Part shown: piece by piece, positions 54,269-62,647 of the stretch
Position numbering within the stretch: the stretch's first letter is position 1
Layout: every line of letters starts with the position of its first letter
DNA from: Planomonospora sp. ID67723
Lineage (GTDB): Bacteria; Actinomycetota; Actinomycetes; Streptosporangiales; Streptosporangiaceae
DNA: 64,000 nt
Reading direction: 5' to 3'
Assembly (NCBI RefSeq): GCF_015711605.1
Contig: NZ_JABTEZ010000003.1
Coordinates: 744,001-808,000 of the forward strand
Position numbers and translations under genes: made by a program
The notes under the pieces: model-generated
What the model was told of the DNA's origin: nothing
Seen by the model: only the letters and a program-made list of their open reading frames with translations
The model's database searches: none

Positions 54269-54539
54269 GGCTGTGTCCTTCCCCGAGCCAACCTCATGTT
54301 GCAATTGCGCGCAATCCTAGAGGATGGAAAGGTTCTGGTTGCCTGAATCGCTCAATTTTGTGCGTCCCGACGTCGGGAGCGGCGGGACGGTCTCCCGGTC
54401 GGACATGGCCGAATAATATTCTGGTGGTTTCGAATTTACGGGAGCGCGGCACCCGGGTCAACGGAGATGGCGGGCGCCCCGGCGGAACCGGTGAGGGCGC
54501 CGGGGGGAGAGCCGCAGGGGGAAGGCCGCGGGGAAAGGG
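54269..54539. promoter_or_regulatory. 271-bp AT-rich gap with palindrome
   Basis: Gap between AtuA-like gene (its 3' end at 54540) and the small XRE-partner gene. It contains the perfect 12-bp palindrome ATTGCGCGCAAT (54304-54315) and AT-rich segments (54350-54435), so it probably holds the promoter of the XRE group. No terminator-like hairpin for the AtuA-like gene stands out. Confidence 0.45.
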
Positions 54540-56255
54540 TCACAGCAGTGACCGGGGGATGGCCGCCTCCGCGGCGCGCAGTTCCTCTCCCAGGGCTTTG
54601 GCCTGGGCGTCGAGCCGGGGGCTGGCGGCGACGCCCCGGCCCAGCAGGCCGTGGACGACGAAGTTCAGGGCGAGCAGGTTCGGCAGCTCGAAACGCTCGA
54701 TCCGCAGCCCGTCCGTCGCGGGCAGCAGCTCCCGCAAGCGCTCGACGGTCAGGTGACCCGCCAGCCACGCGAACTGCTCGGCCGTACGGACCCAGACGCC
54801 GAGATTGGCGTTGCCGCCTTTGTCGCCGGAGCGGGCACCCACGATCGTCCCCAGTGGGACCCGTACGGCGGGCGCCGCCCCGCCCCGGTGCTCCTCCCCC
54901 CGGTCCGGTTCCGGGCCCGCGGACGGGACCGGGCGACGGGGGACGGCCGGGTGGTCCGGAGCGGGCGGGTCGAGGGGGACCTCCCGGCCGTCGAGCACGA
55001 CCCGGGGGCGGACGGCGGCGGCCGGGACGAAGGCGGGCCAGTAGACCCCGTACGGCGAGGCGTCCCCGGGCGGGGTGAGGCCGTAGAAGCCCGGGTAGCT
55101 CGCCAGACCGGTCTCCACCACGGCCGAGGAGAACGCGCGCCCCGCCTTGGCCCGGTCGGGGTCCATCACGGTTATCCGCAGCAGGGCGGTGCCCGCGAGC
55201 GGGGTGAGCTCGGTGTGGACCTGCTCGAAGGAGTCCTTCGGCACGCGTGCCCAGATGGCGTCCTGGGCGAGGCGGGCCTTGGCCTCGAGGTCCAGGCCGG
55301 TCAGGACGAGGGTCATGGTGTTGCGGTAGCCGCCGAGGTAGTTGATCGCGACCTTGAGCGTGTCCGGCGGGGCCTCGCCGCGCACACCGGAGATCCGGAC
55401 GCGGTCCGGGCCCTGCTGCTCCAGCCGGATGCTGTCGAACCGGGCCACGGCGTCGGGGCCGAGGTAGCGCGGCGAGCCGATCTCGTACAGGAGCTGGGCG
55501 GTGACCGTGCCGACCGAGACCAGCCCGCCGGTCCCGGGATGCTTGGTGACCACGCTGGACCCGTCGGCCTCCAGCTCCACCAGCGGGAAACCGCAGCGCT
55601 CCGGCTCGGGCACCTCGCCGAAGAAGGCGTAGTTGCCGCCCGTCGCCTGGCAGCCGCACTCGATCACGTGCCCGGCGACGACCGACCCGGCCAGCGCGTC
55701 GTGGTCGTCCGGGCGCCAGCCGTACCGCCAGATGCCCGGGCCGGTGACCAGCGCCGCGTCGGTGACCCGTCCGGTCACCACCACGTCCGCCCCCGCCGAC
55801 AGGGCGGCCGCGATCGGCCGCCCGCCGAGGTAGGCGTTGGCGGTCAGAGGAGCGGCGGGCAGCTTCTCGCCGGTGTCGGGGTTCACCGCGTCGCCGAGGA
55901 CGCCGGGCTCGCCGGTCAGGTCGTCCCCGGTCACGGAGGCGACCCGCACCGGCAGCCCGAGCCGGCCGGCCAGCTCGGCCACGGCCTCGGCGCACCCGGA
56001 GGGGTCCAGTCCGCCCGCGTTGGAGACGATCTTTATGCCCCGGTCCGCGCAGGTCCCGAGGACCTCCTCCAGTTGCCTCAGGAACGTCGGCGCATAGCCG
56101 GGCCGGCCCTTCGACCGGTTCCCGGCCAGGATCAGCATCGTGAGCTCGGCCAGCCAGTCGCCGGTGAGCACGTCGATCGGGCCGCCCTCGACCATCTCCC
56201 GCGCGGCCGAGAGCCGGTCGCCGTAGAACCCGGAGCAGTTGGCGACGCGGAGCAT
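54540..56255 (-). CDS. atuA: AtuA-like acyclic terpene utilisation protein (DUF1446)
   Basis: 571 residues: N-terminal DUF1446 domain (VANCSGFYGDRLSAAREMVEGGPIDVLTGDWLAELTM) and C-terminal domain with the hallmark GTIVGARSGDKGGNANLGVWVR. In Pseudomonas atuA belongs to the citronellol/geraniol operon alongside geranyl-CoA carboxylase; its biochemical role is unsettled. The carboxylase and hydratase genes lie nearby, upstream on the same strand. ATG 56255 has a strong ribosome binding site (ggagg), and replaces an ATG 18 codons earlier. Confidence 0.9.
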   Translation of the reverse strand: MLRVANCSGFYGDRLSAAREMVEGGPIDVLTGDWLAELTMLILAGNRSKGRPGYAPTFLRQLEEVLGTCADRGIKIVSNAGGLDPSGCAEAVAELAGRLGLPVRVASVTGDDLTGEPGVLGDAVNPDTGEKLPAAPLTANAYLGGRPIAAALSAGADVVVTGRVTDAALVTGPGIWRYGWRPDDHDALAGSVVAGHVIECGCQATGGNYAFFGEVPEPERCGFPLVELEADGSSVVTKHPGTGGLVSVGTVTAQLLYEIGSPRYLGPDAVARFDSIRLEQQGPDRVRISGVRGEAPPDTLKVAINYLGGYRNTMTLVLTGLDLEAKARLAQDAIWARVPKDSFEQVHTELTPLAGTALLRITVMDPDRAKAGRAFSSAVVETGLASYPGFYGLTPPGDASPYGVYWPAFVPAAAVRPRVVLDGREVPLDPPAPDHPAVPRRPVPSAGPEPDRGEEHRGGAAPAVRVPLGTIVGARSGDKGGNANLGVWVRTAEQFAWLAGHLTVERLRELLPATDGLRIERFELPNLLALNFVVHGLLGRGVAASPRLDAQAKALGEELRAAEAAIPRSLL

Positions 56256-56328
56256 CGAGCCTCCTTCGGCCGCACCGGCCCTGGACGAGTGTTCCCGGCA
56301 GCCATCCAAGCGCGTATCCCATTCGCGA

Positions 56329-57837
56329 TCAAGGCCGCCGCCGGTGCGCCGACTCCGCCGCGCGGGCGATGTTGCGCGGCATCCGGCCGAAGACGAGGCT
56401 GTGGAAGGGGGAGATGCCCCACCAGTAGGCGTGTCCCAGCAGCCCGTGCGGATGGAACAGCGCGCGCTGCCGGTAGACGGCCCGGGCGGGGCCGGAGGGC
56501 GGGGAGACCGTCCGGGCGGAGCCGGAGGGCGGGGAGACCGACAGCTCCAGCCAGGCCAGTCCCGGCAGCCGCATCTCGGCGCGCAGCCGCAGCAGCCGGC
56601 CGGGTTCGATCTCCTCCACCCGCCAGAAGTCCAGCGGGTCCCCCACCCGCAGGCGGTGGGGATCGCGGCGTCCTCTGCGCAGGCCCACCCCGCCCAGCAG
56701 CCGGTCGATCAGGCCGCGCGCGCGCCAGGCGACGGGCAGGGAGTACCAGCCGTTGGCCCCGCCGACGGCCTCGATCACCCGCCAGACCTCCTGCGGGGGC
56801 GCGGCCACGGCCAGCTCGCGCTCGTCGGAGTAGAGACTGCCGCCCGCCCAGTCGGGGTCGGTGGGCAGGGGATCGCTCGGCGCGCCGGGGGTGGAGGCGG
56901 AGGACCAGTGGGTGGCGACGTCGGCGTCCTTGATCCGGCGCAGCGCCAGCCGTACGGACTCCCCGAAGCCGATCAGCCCGTCCGGCGGGTCGGGGACGAA
57001 CCGGGCGATGTCGTGCTCGGCGCACACGGCCTCATGGCGCAGCGACTCCACCAGGGGCCGGGCGATGCTCGCCGGCACGGGCGTGACCAGGCCGACCCAG
57101 TGGCTGGACAGGCTCGGCGAGAGGAGCGGCACCGGAACGATCAACCGTGGAGGAAGCCGCGCGATCGCGGCGTATCCGTGCATCATGTCCTCGTAGGTCA
57201 GGACGTCCGGCCCGCCGACGTCGAAGGCCCGGTTGACGTCTCCCGGGATCTGCGCCCAGGCTGCCAGATAGCGCAGCATGTCGCGGATGGCGATGGGCTG
57301 GGTGGGGGTGCGCACCCAGCGGGGCGTCGTCATCACCGGCAGGCGCTCGGTGAGATAGCGCAGCATCTCGAACGAGGCCGATCCGGACCCGATGACCACC
57401 GCGGCCCGCAGCACCACGGCGGGCACCGGCGACCTCAGGAAGATCTCGCCCACCTCCGCACGGGAGCGCATGTGCGCCGACAGCTCGCCGGAGGCGTGCG
57501 TCAGCCCGCCCAGGTAGACGATCCTGCCCACGCCCGCCTCCGCGGCGGCTCCGGCGAAGGTCTCGGCCGCCCTCCGGTCGCGCTCGGCGAAGGCGGGCCC
57601 GGCGGCCATCGAGTGGACCAGGTAGTAGGCCACGTCGGCGCCGCCCAGCGCGCGCCGCATCGCGTCGGGGTCGTTCACGTCCCCGGCCAGGATCCGCACC
57701 CGTCCGGCCCAGGGCAGGTCCCGCAGCCGCCCCGGATGCCGGGCCACGCAGCCGACCTCGTGCCCGGCTTCCAGCAGCTGCGGAACCAGCCGCCCGCCGA
57801 TGTAGCCGGTTGCCCCCGTCACCACGACAGTCCCCAT
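56329..57837 (-). CDS. NAD(P)-binding epimerase-like protein with DUF2867
   Basis: 502 residues. N-terminal Rossmann domain of the atypical short-chain reductase type (VVVTGATGYIGGRLVPQLLEAG) about 1-290; C-terminal domain of about 200 residues matches the DUF2867 pattern (ELAVAAPPQEVWRVIEAVGGANGWYS). Probably acts on a small or membrane substrate, unknown. It sits inside the terpene-like gene set but is separated from the hydratase gene by a strong terminator. ATG 57837 chosen; a GTG seven codons upstream is equally possible, with no clear ribosome binding site. Confidence 0.75.
   Translation of the reverse strand: MGTVVVTGATGYIGGRLVPQLLEAGHEVGCVARHPGRLRDLPWAGRVRILAGDVNDPDAMRRALGGADVAYYLVHSMAAGPAFAERDRRAAETFAGAAAEAGVGRIVYLGGLTHASGELSAHMRSRAEVGEIFLRSPVPAVVLRAAVVIGSGSASFEMLRYLTERLPVMTTPRWVRTPTQPIAIRDMLRYLAAWAQIPGDVNRAFDVGGPDVLTYEDMMHGYAAIARLPPRLIVPVPLLSPSLSSHWVGLVTPVPASIARPLVESLRHEAVCAEHDIARFVPDPPDGLIGFGESVRLALRRIKDADVATHWSSASTPGAPSDPLPTDPDWAGGSLYSDERELAVAAPPQEVWRVIEAVGGANGWYSLPVAWRARGLIDRLLGGVGLRRGRRDPHRLRVGDPLDFWRVEEIEPGRLLRLRAEMRLPGLAWLELSVSPPSGSARTVSPPSGPARAVYRQRALFHPHGLLGHAYWWGISPFHSLVFGRMPRNIARAAESAHRRRP
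56481..56540 (-). repeat. 30-bp tandem duplication in coding sequence
   Basis: 56481-56510 and 56511-56540 share 28 of 30 bases. They encode two near-identical 10-residue units (SVSPPSGSAR / TVSPPSGPAR) in a loop of the epimerase-like protein. Confidence 0.85.
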
Positions 57838-57880
57838 ACCGCTACTTTCGCGCGTCACCGGTGGCGCGGTTGCACCTGAC

Positions 57881-57910
57881 GGGCGACACGCCGCGAGCGG
57901 CGTGTCGCCC
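57881..57910 (-). terminator. Terminator after enoyl-CoA hydratase
   Basis: Perfect 14-bp arms (57881-57894 and 57897-57910) with a 2-nt centre, 38 bp beyond the hydratase stop. It should end the beta-alpha-hydratase transcript, so the two genes downstream are probably expressed separately. Confidence 0.8.
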
Positions 57911-57947
57911 GGACCCCTTCCCGGGGCGAGGACTCAGCGGAGGAGGC

Positions 57948-58772
57948 TCACGCGAGGCCGGCGGTCTCCCCGGAACGCGGGATCCAGGAGGCGGGACGCT
58001 TCTCCATGAAGGCGGCGATGCCCTCCTGGCCCTCGGCGGAGGTGAACCGCTGGGCCGACAGTTCGGCCATCCGGCGCATGCCCTCCTCCACCGGGAGCGC
58101 GGGCACCTGCCGTACCAGCTGCTTGGTGATCGCCAGTGCCTCGGGGCCGCCGCGCAGGAGCATGTCCGCGTAGTGGGCGACCGTCGCGTCCAGCTCCCCG
58201 GCGGGGACGGCCCGGGTGAGCAGGCCGATCTCCTGGGCGCGGGCGGCGTCGAAGGTCTCCCCGGTCATCAGGTACTCGGCCGCGGCCCGCGGGTCGAGAC
58301 GGCGCAGCACGGTCACCGAGATCATCGCGGGCACCACGCCCAGGCGCACCTCGGTGAAGGCGAACGACGCGGTGTCCGGCGCGATGGCGAAGTCGCACGC
58401 CGCGACCAGGCCGAGCCCGCCGGCCCGCGCGGTGCCGTTCAAGCGGCAGATGACCGGCTTGGGGCTGTTCCAGATCATGTTCATGATCTCCGGGAACGAT
58501 GCCGTCACCGGCGCCTCGTGGGCGTCGCCGGGCCCGACCCGCTGCTCCTTCAGGTCCGCCCCGGCGCAGAACACCGGCCCGGTCCCGGTCAGCACGATGA
58601 CCCGCACGCCCTCCTCGGCCAGTGCCCAGTCGAGCCGGTCCTCCAGATCCCCGAGAAGGCGCACCGAGAGCGCGTTGCGGTTGCGCGGGGAGTCCAGCGT
58701 GATCGTGGCGACCCCGCCCGACACCTCCTTGTGCACCAGCCGCTCCACCGGCCAGCCCCCGTCCCTTTTCAC
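57948..58772 (-). CDS. Enoyl-CoA hydratase/isomerase
   Basis: 274 residues, crotonase fold. Oxyanion-hole regions GPVFCAGADLKEQ and ARAGGLGLVAACDFAIA, with FAFTEVRLGVVPAMIS carrying the conserved catalytic Glu region of hydratases. In the terpene-type pathway it would hydrate the carboxylated enoyl-CoA (as AtuE does); a 3-methylglutaconyl-CoA hydratase role is also possible. GTG start with ribosome binding site ggagg; 34 bp after the alpha subunit gene. Confidence 0.85.
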   Translation of the reverse strand: MKRDGGWPVERLVHKEVSGGVATITLDSPRNRNALSVRLLGDLEDRLDWALAEEGVRVIVLTGTGPVFCAGADLKEQRVGPGDAHEAPVTASFPEIMNMIWNSPKPVICRLNGTARAGGLGLVAACDFAIAPDTASFAFTEVRLGVVPAMISVTVLRRLDPRAAAEYLMTGETFDAARAQEIGLLTRAVPAGELDATVAHYADMLLRGGPEALAITKQLVRQVPALPVEEGMRRMAELSAQRFTSAEGQEGIAAFMEKRPASWIPRSGETAGLA

Positions 58773-58806
58773 CTGGATCCTCCGCTCCCCGGCTCGCGCA
58801 CGGTGC

Positions 58807-60813
58807 TCATGCCTGCTCCTCGATCACGGCCAGTACGGCTCCCGCCTCGACCTGGCGGCCCGGCGCCGCGTTCAGCTCCACCACCGTGCCCCCGGCGGGC
58901 GCCGTGATCCGATGTTCCATCTTCATGGCCTCCAGCACCACGACCACCTGGCCCGCGGCGACCGGCTCGCCGGACTTCACCTCGACGCGCAGCACGGTAC
59001 CGGGCATGGGGGCCAGCAGGGAGCCCGGTGCCAGCCGCTCGACCGGCTCGGGCAGACGTGGCAGGGGCGTGAACCGTACCGGACCGAGGGGGGAGTCCAC
59101 GTACGCCACGCCGTCGTGGCGGGCGACCTCGAACCGGTGCCGCACGCCGTCGGTCTCCAGGACCACCGCGGTGGGCTCCGCGCTGACCAGGCGGGTGCCG
59201 GGCAGGCCGTCGACGCGCAGACCGTCGCGGGTCAGCCGGTAGGAGACCGTGTGCACGGCCCGGTCCGCGCCCGTCCCGTCCGAGGCGTGTCCCGCGCCCG
59301 GGAGGAAGGAGACCCGCTGCGGCTGGGACGGCACGTTGCGCCACCCGCTCGGCACCGCGGCCTGCACGGTGGCCGCGGCCCGGTTCGCGGCGGCCTGGGC
59401 GAGCGCCGCGGCGAGGGCGGCCAGGGGTACGGCGTGCGGCCCGGCGGGATCGGGGATCCCGGCGGCGAGGCCGTGCTGGTCCAGGAAGGCGGTGTGGGTG
59501 TCGCCCGCCAGGAACGCGTCGTGGCGCAGGACCGCCACCAGCAGGTCCCGGTTGGTCACGGGGCCGTGGATCTTTGCTCCGGCGAGTGCTCCGGCGAGTC
59601 TGCGGGCGGCGTCGGCGCGGCTCGAACCGTGGGCGATCACCTTGGCGAGCATCGGGTCGTAGTGGACGCCGATCTCCGAGCCGTCCTCGACGCCGGAGTC
59701 CAGCCGCAGCCCGTGCCGGACCGGGGAGAACCGGGTCCCGGCTCCGGGGACGTCGAAGCGGTGCAGGACGCCGCTCTGCGGGAGCCAGTCCTGAGCGGGA
59801 TCCTCGGCGTAGAGGCGGGCCTCGATGGCGTGGCCGTACGGCTCCGGGGGCGTGGGCGGCAGGGCGGCGCCCTCGGCGATCCGGAGCTGGAGCTCGACCA
59901 GGTCGATTCCGTAGACGCACTCGGTGACCGGGTGCTCGACCTGGAGCCGGGTGTTCATCTCCAGGAACGCGACCGTCTCGTCCTTGACGAGGAACTCGAC
60001 GGTTCCCGCGCCGGCGTAGCCGATGGCGCGGGCCGCTCGCACCGCCGCCTGGTACAGCCGGGCGCGCAGCTCCGGGGAGACCGCGGGGGAGGGCGTCTCC
60101 TCGACCACCTTCTGGTGGCGCCGCTGGATCGAGCACTCGCGCTCGCCCAGCGCCCAGACCGTCCCGTGCGCGTCGGCCAGGATCTGCACCTCGATGTGCC
60201 GGGTGCGCTCCAGCAGCGGCTCGACGAAGACCGTCCCGTCCCCGAACGCCGATTCCGCCTCCCTCCGCGCCGCCTCGATCTCACGGGCGAGGTCGCCGGG
60301 TTCGCGGACGATCCGCATGCCCCGGCCCCCGCCGCCCGCCGACGCCTTGACCAGCAGCGGGTAGGGCCACTCCCCGGCCGCGCCCGCGGCGGCCCCGGAG
60401 ACGGGTACGGCGAGGCTGGGGAGGACGGGCACCCCGGCCTCGGCCATCAGGGCCTTGGCCCCGACCTTGGAGCCCATGGCGGCGATGGAAGCGGGGCTCG
60501 GGCCCACCCAGGTCAGCCCGGCCTCCAGGACGGCGCTCGCGGCGGCCGCGTTCTCCGACAGGAAGCCGTAGCCGGGATGGACGGCGTCGGCGCCGGCCCG
60601 CAGGGCGGCCTCGACGATCTTCTCGATCGACAGGTAGGTGTCGGCGGGCCGTGCGCCCGGGAGCCGTACGGCGTGGTCGGCCTCGCGGGCGTGCGGTGCG
60701 CCGTCGTCGGCGTCGGAGAAGACCGCGACGGTCTCGATGCCGAGGTCGCGGCAGGTGTGGAAGACGCGGCGGGCGATCTCGCCCCGGTTCGCGACGAGCA
60801 GACGTTTGATCAT
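58807..60813 (-). CDS. Biotin-dependent acyl-CoA carboxylase, alpha subunit
   Basis: 668 residues: biotin carboxylase ([48 protein letters not shown]), a linker, and a C-terminal biotinyl domain with LEAMKMEHRI. Second alpha-type carboxylase of the window; together with its partner and AtuA-like protein it resembles geranyl-CoA carboxylase (AtuF), but a methylcrotonyl-type substrate cannot be excluded. ATG with ribosome binding site gaggggc. Confidence 0.88.
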   Translation of the reverse strand: MIKRLLVANRGEIARRVFHTCRDLGIETVAVFSDADDGAPHAREADHAVRLPGARPADTYLSIEKIVEAALRAGADAVHPGYGFLSENAAAASAVLEAGLTWVGPSPASIAAMGSKVGAKALMAEAGVPVLPSLAVPVSGAAAGAAGEWPYPLLVKASAGGGGRGMRIVREPGDLAREIEAARREAESAFGDGTVFVEPLLERTRHIEVQILADAHGTVWALGERECSIQRRHQKVVEETPSPAVSPELRARLYQAAVRAARAIGYAGAGTVEFLVKDETVAFLEMNTRLQVEHPVTECVYGIDLVELQLRIAEGAALPPTPPEPYGHAIEARLYAEDPAQDWLPQSGVLHRFDVPGAGTRFSPVRHGLRLDSGVEDGSEIGVHYDPMLAKVIAHGSSRADAARRLAGALAGAKIHGPVTNRDLLVAVLRHDAFLAGDTHTAFLDQHGLAAGIPDPAGPHAVPLAALAAALAQAAANRAAATVQAAVPSGWRNVPSQPQRVSFLPGAGHASDGTGADRAVHTVSYRLTRDGLRVDGLPGTRLVSAEPTAVVLETDGVRHRFEVARHDGVAYVDSPLGPVRFTPLPRLPEPVERLAPGSLLAPMPGTVLRVEVKSGEPVAAGQVVVVLEAMKMEHRITAPAGGTVVELNAAPGRQVEAGAVLAVIEEQA

Positions 60814-60924
60814 GACGGGTGCCCCTCACGCGGTGGGCGGGCTGCGGGCGCCGGCGGGTGCCGGTGATCCTGGACGGGCGGGGGTGCCGGCGGGATGGCC
60901 GGAGGCACGGTCGATGGCATGGCG

Positions 60925-60960
60925 GGGGGCACTGTCGGGGGCACAGTCGGGGGCACGGTC
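60925..60960. repeat. Three 12-bp near-identical repeats
   Basis: gggggcac-N-gtc three times in a row (12-bp period), ending inside the stop codon of the beta subunit gene. A minisatellite-like patch in the 145-bp beta-alpha spacer. Confidence 0.85.
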
Positions 60961-62542
60961 ACATCCGGAAGACGCCGAAGCCCGCGGGCTCCGGGACGGC
61001 GGCGCTGTTGACGGCGGACAGGCACAGGCCCAGGACGGTGCGGGTGTCGCGGGGGTCGATGACGCCGTCGTCGTAGAGCCGCCCGGACAGGAAGAACGGC
61101 AGTGATTCGGCCTCGATCTGCGTCTCCACCATCGTGCGCATCGCCGCGTCCGCCTCCTCGTCGTAGACCTGCCCCCGTGCCTCGGCCGCGGCCCGGCCCA
61201 CGATGGACAGCACCCCGGCCAGCTGCGCGGGCCCCATGACGGCCGACTTCGCGCTCGGCCAGGTGAACAGGAACCGCGGGTCGTAGGCCCGGCCGCACAT
61301 CCCGTAGTTGCCCGCGCCGTAGGAGGCCCCCATGACGACCGTGAGGTGCGGGACCGTCGAGTTGGAGACCGCGTTGATCATCATGGCGCCGTGCTTGATG
61401 ATGCCGCCCTGCTCGTACTCCCGGCCGACCATGTAGCCGGTCGTGTTCTGCAGGAAGACCAGCGGCGTGCGCGCCTGGTTGGCGAGCTGGATGAACTGCG
61501 CGGCCTTCTGCGCCTCCTCGCTGAACAGCACGCCGCGCGCGTTGGCCAGGATCCCGATCGGGTAGCCGTGCAGCCGCGCCCACCCCGTCACCAGGCTGGC
61601 GCCGTACAGGGGCTTGAACTCGTCGAACTCGCTGCCGTCCGTGATCCGCGCGATCACTTCGCGGGGGTCGAAGGGGATCCGCAGGTCCTCCGGCACGATG
61701 CCCAGCAGCTCGTCGGGGTCGTACAGCGGCTCGCGCACGGCTCCCGCCGCGCGGCCGAGCTTGACCCAGTTGAGCCCGCGCACGATCCGCCGCCCGATCC
61801 GCAGCGCGTCGTGCTCGTCGGCGGCCAGATGGTCGGCCAGGCCGGAGACGCGGGCGTGCATCTCGGCGCCGCCCAGCGACTCGTCGTCGGCCTCCTCTCC
61901 GGTGGCCATCTTCACCAGCGGCGGACCGCCCAGGAAGACCTTCGCGCGCTCGCGCACCATGACGACGTGGTCGCTCATTCCGGGAACGTAGGCGCCCCCG
62001 GCCGTGGAGTTGCCGAACACCAGGGCGATCGTCGGGATGCCGGCGGCGCTCAGCCGGGTCAGGTCGCGGAAGATCCGGCCGCCCGGGATGAAGATCTCCT
62101 TCTGCGTCGGCAGGTCGGCCCCGCCGGACTCGACCAGGTTGACCAGGGGCAGCCGGTTCTCCAGCGCGATGTCGGCGGCGCGGAGCGTCTTGCGCAGGGT
62201 CCACGGGTTGGACGCGCCGCCCCGGACGGTCGGGTCGTTGGCGACGATCATGCACTCGACGCCCTCGACCACCCCGATCCCGGTGACCACGCTCGCGCCG
62301 ACGGGGAAGTCGCTGCCCCACCCGGCCAGCGGCGAGAGCTCCAGGAACGCCGAGTCGGGGTCGAGGAGCAGCTCGATCCGCTCACGGGCGAGCAGCTTGC
62401 CGCGCCGGCGGTGGCGCTCGGCGTACTTGGCGCCGCCGCCGGCCACCGCCTTGTCCTGCTCGGCCTCCAACTCGGCCAGTTTCGCGAGCATCGCCTCACG
62501 CCGGGCCCGGTACGGGCCCGAGGAGGTGTCCAACCGGCTCAA
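60959..62542 (-). CDS. Acyl-CoA carboxylase carboxyltransferase (beta), Atu/MCC type
   Basis: 527 residues, carboxyltransferase with [38 protein letters not shown] and [20 protein letters not shown]. Close to AtuC/LiuB. TTG 62542 with ribosome binding site aaggaga chosen because the conserved domain begins just after it; an ATG 32 codons upstream gives an unlikely Gly/Ser-rich extension. Partner of the alpha subunit; 145 bp with a 12-bp repeat patch separates them. Confidence 0.85.
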   Translation of the reverse strand: MSRLDTSSGPYRARREAMLAKLAELEAEQDKAVAGGGAKYAERHRRRGKLLARERIELLLDPDSAFLELSPLAGWGSDFPVGASVVTGIGVVEGVECMIVANDPTVRGGASNPWTLRKTLRAADIALENRLPLVNLVESGGADLPTQKEIFIPGGRIFRDLTRLSAAGIPTIALVFGNSTAGGAYVPGMSDHVVMVRERAKVFLGGPPLVKMATGEEADDESLGGAEMHARVSGLADHLAADEHDALRIGRRIVRGLNWVKLGRAAGAVREPLYDPDELLGIVPEDLRIPFDPREVIARITDGSEFDEFKPLYGASLVTGWARLHGYPIGILANARGVLFSEEAQKAAQFIQLANQARTPLVFLQNTTGYMVGREYEQGGIIKHGAMMINAVSNSTVPHLTVVMGASYGAGNYGMCGRAYDPRFLFTWPSAKSAVMGPAQLAGVLSIVGRAAAEARGQVYDEEADAAMRTMVETQIEAESLPFFLSGRLYDDGVIDPRDTRTVLGLCLSAVNSAAVPEPAGFGVFRM

Positions 62543-62647
62543 GAGCCGTCTCCTTCCGCCGGGGCCGGAGGTCCCATCGGACCCGCCGCCCAGTCCAGAG
62601 CGTGACACAGGATCTTTCCCGCCGGCGCCCCAGGTCACCCGCGAGGA

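Noticed and set aside
53111-54310. Shared octamer CAATTGCG near both ends of the XRE group
   Set aside because: One copy is inside the 3' end of the XRE coding sequence and the pair shows no further symmetry, so chance is likely.
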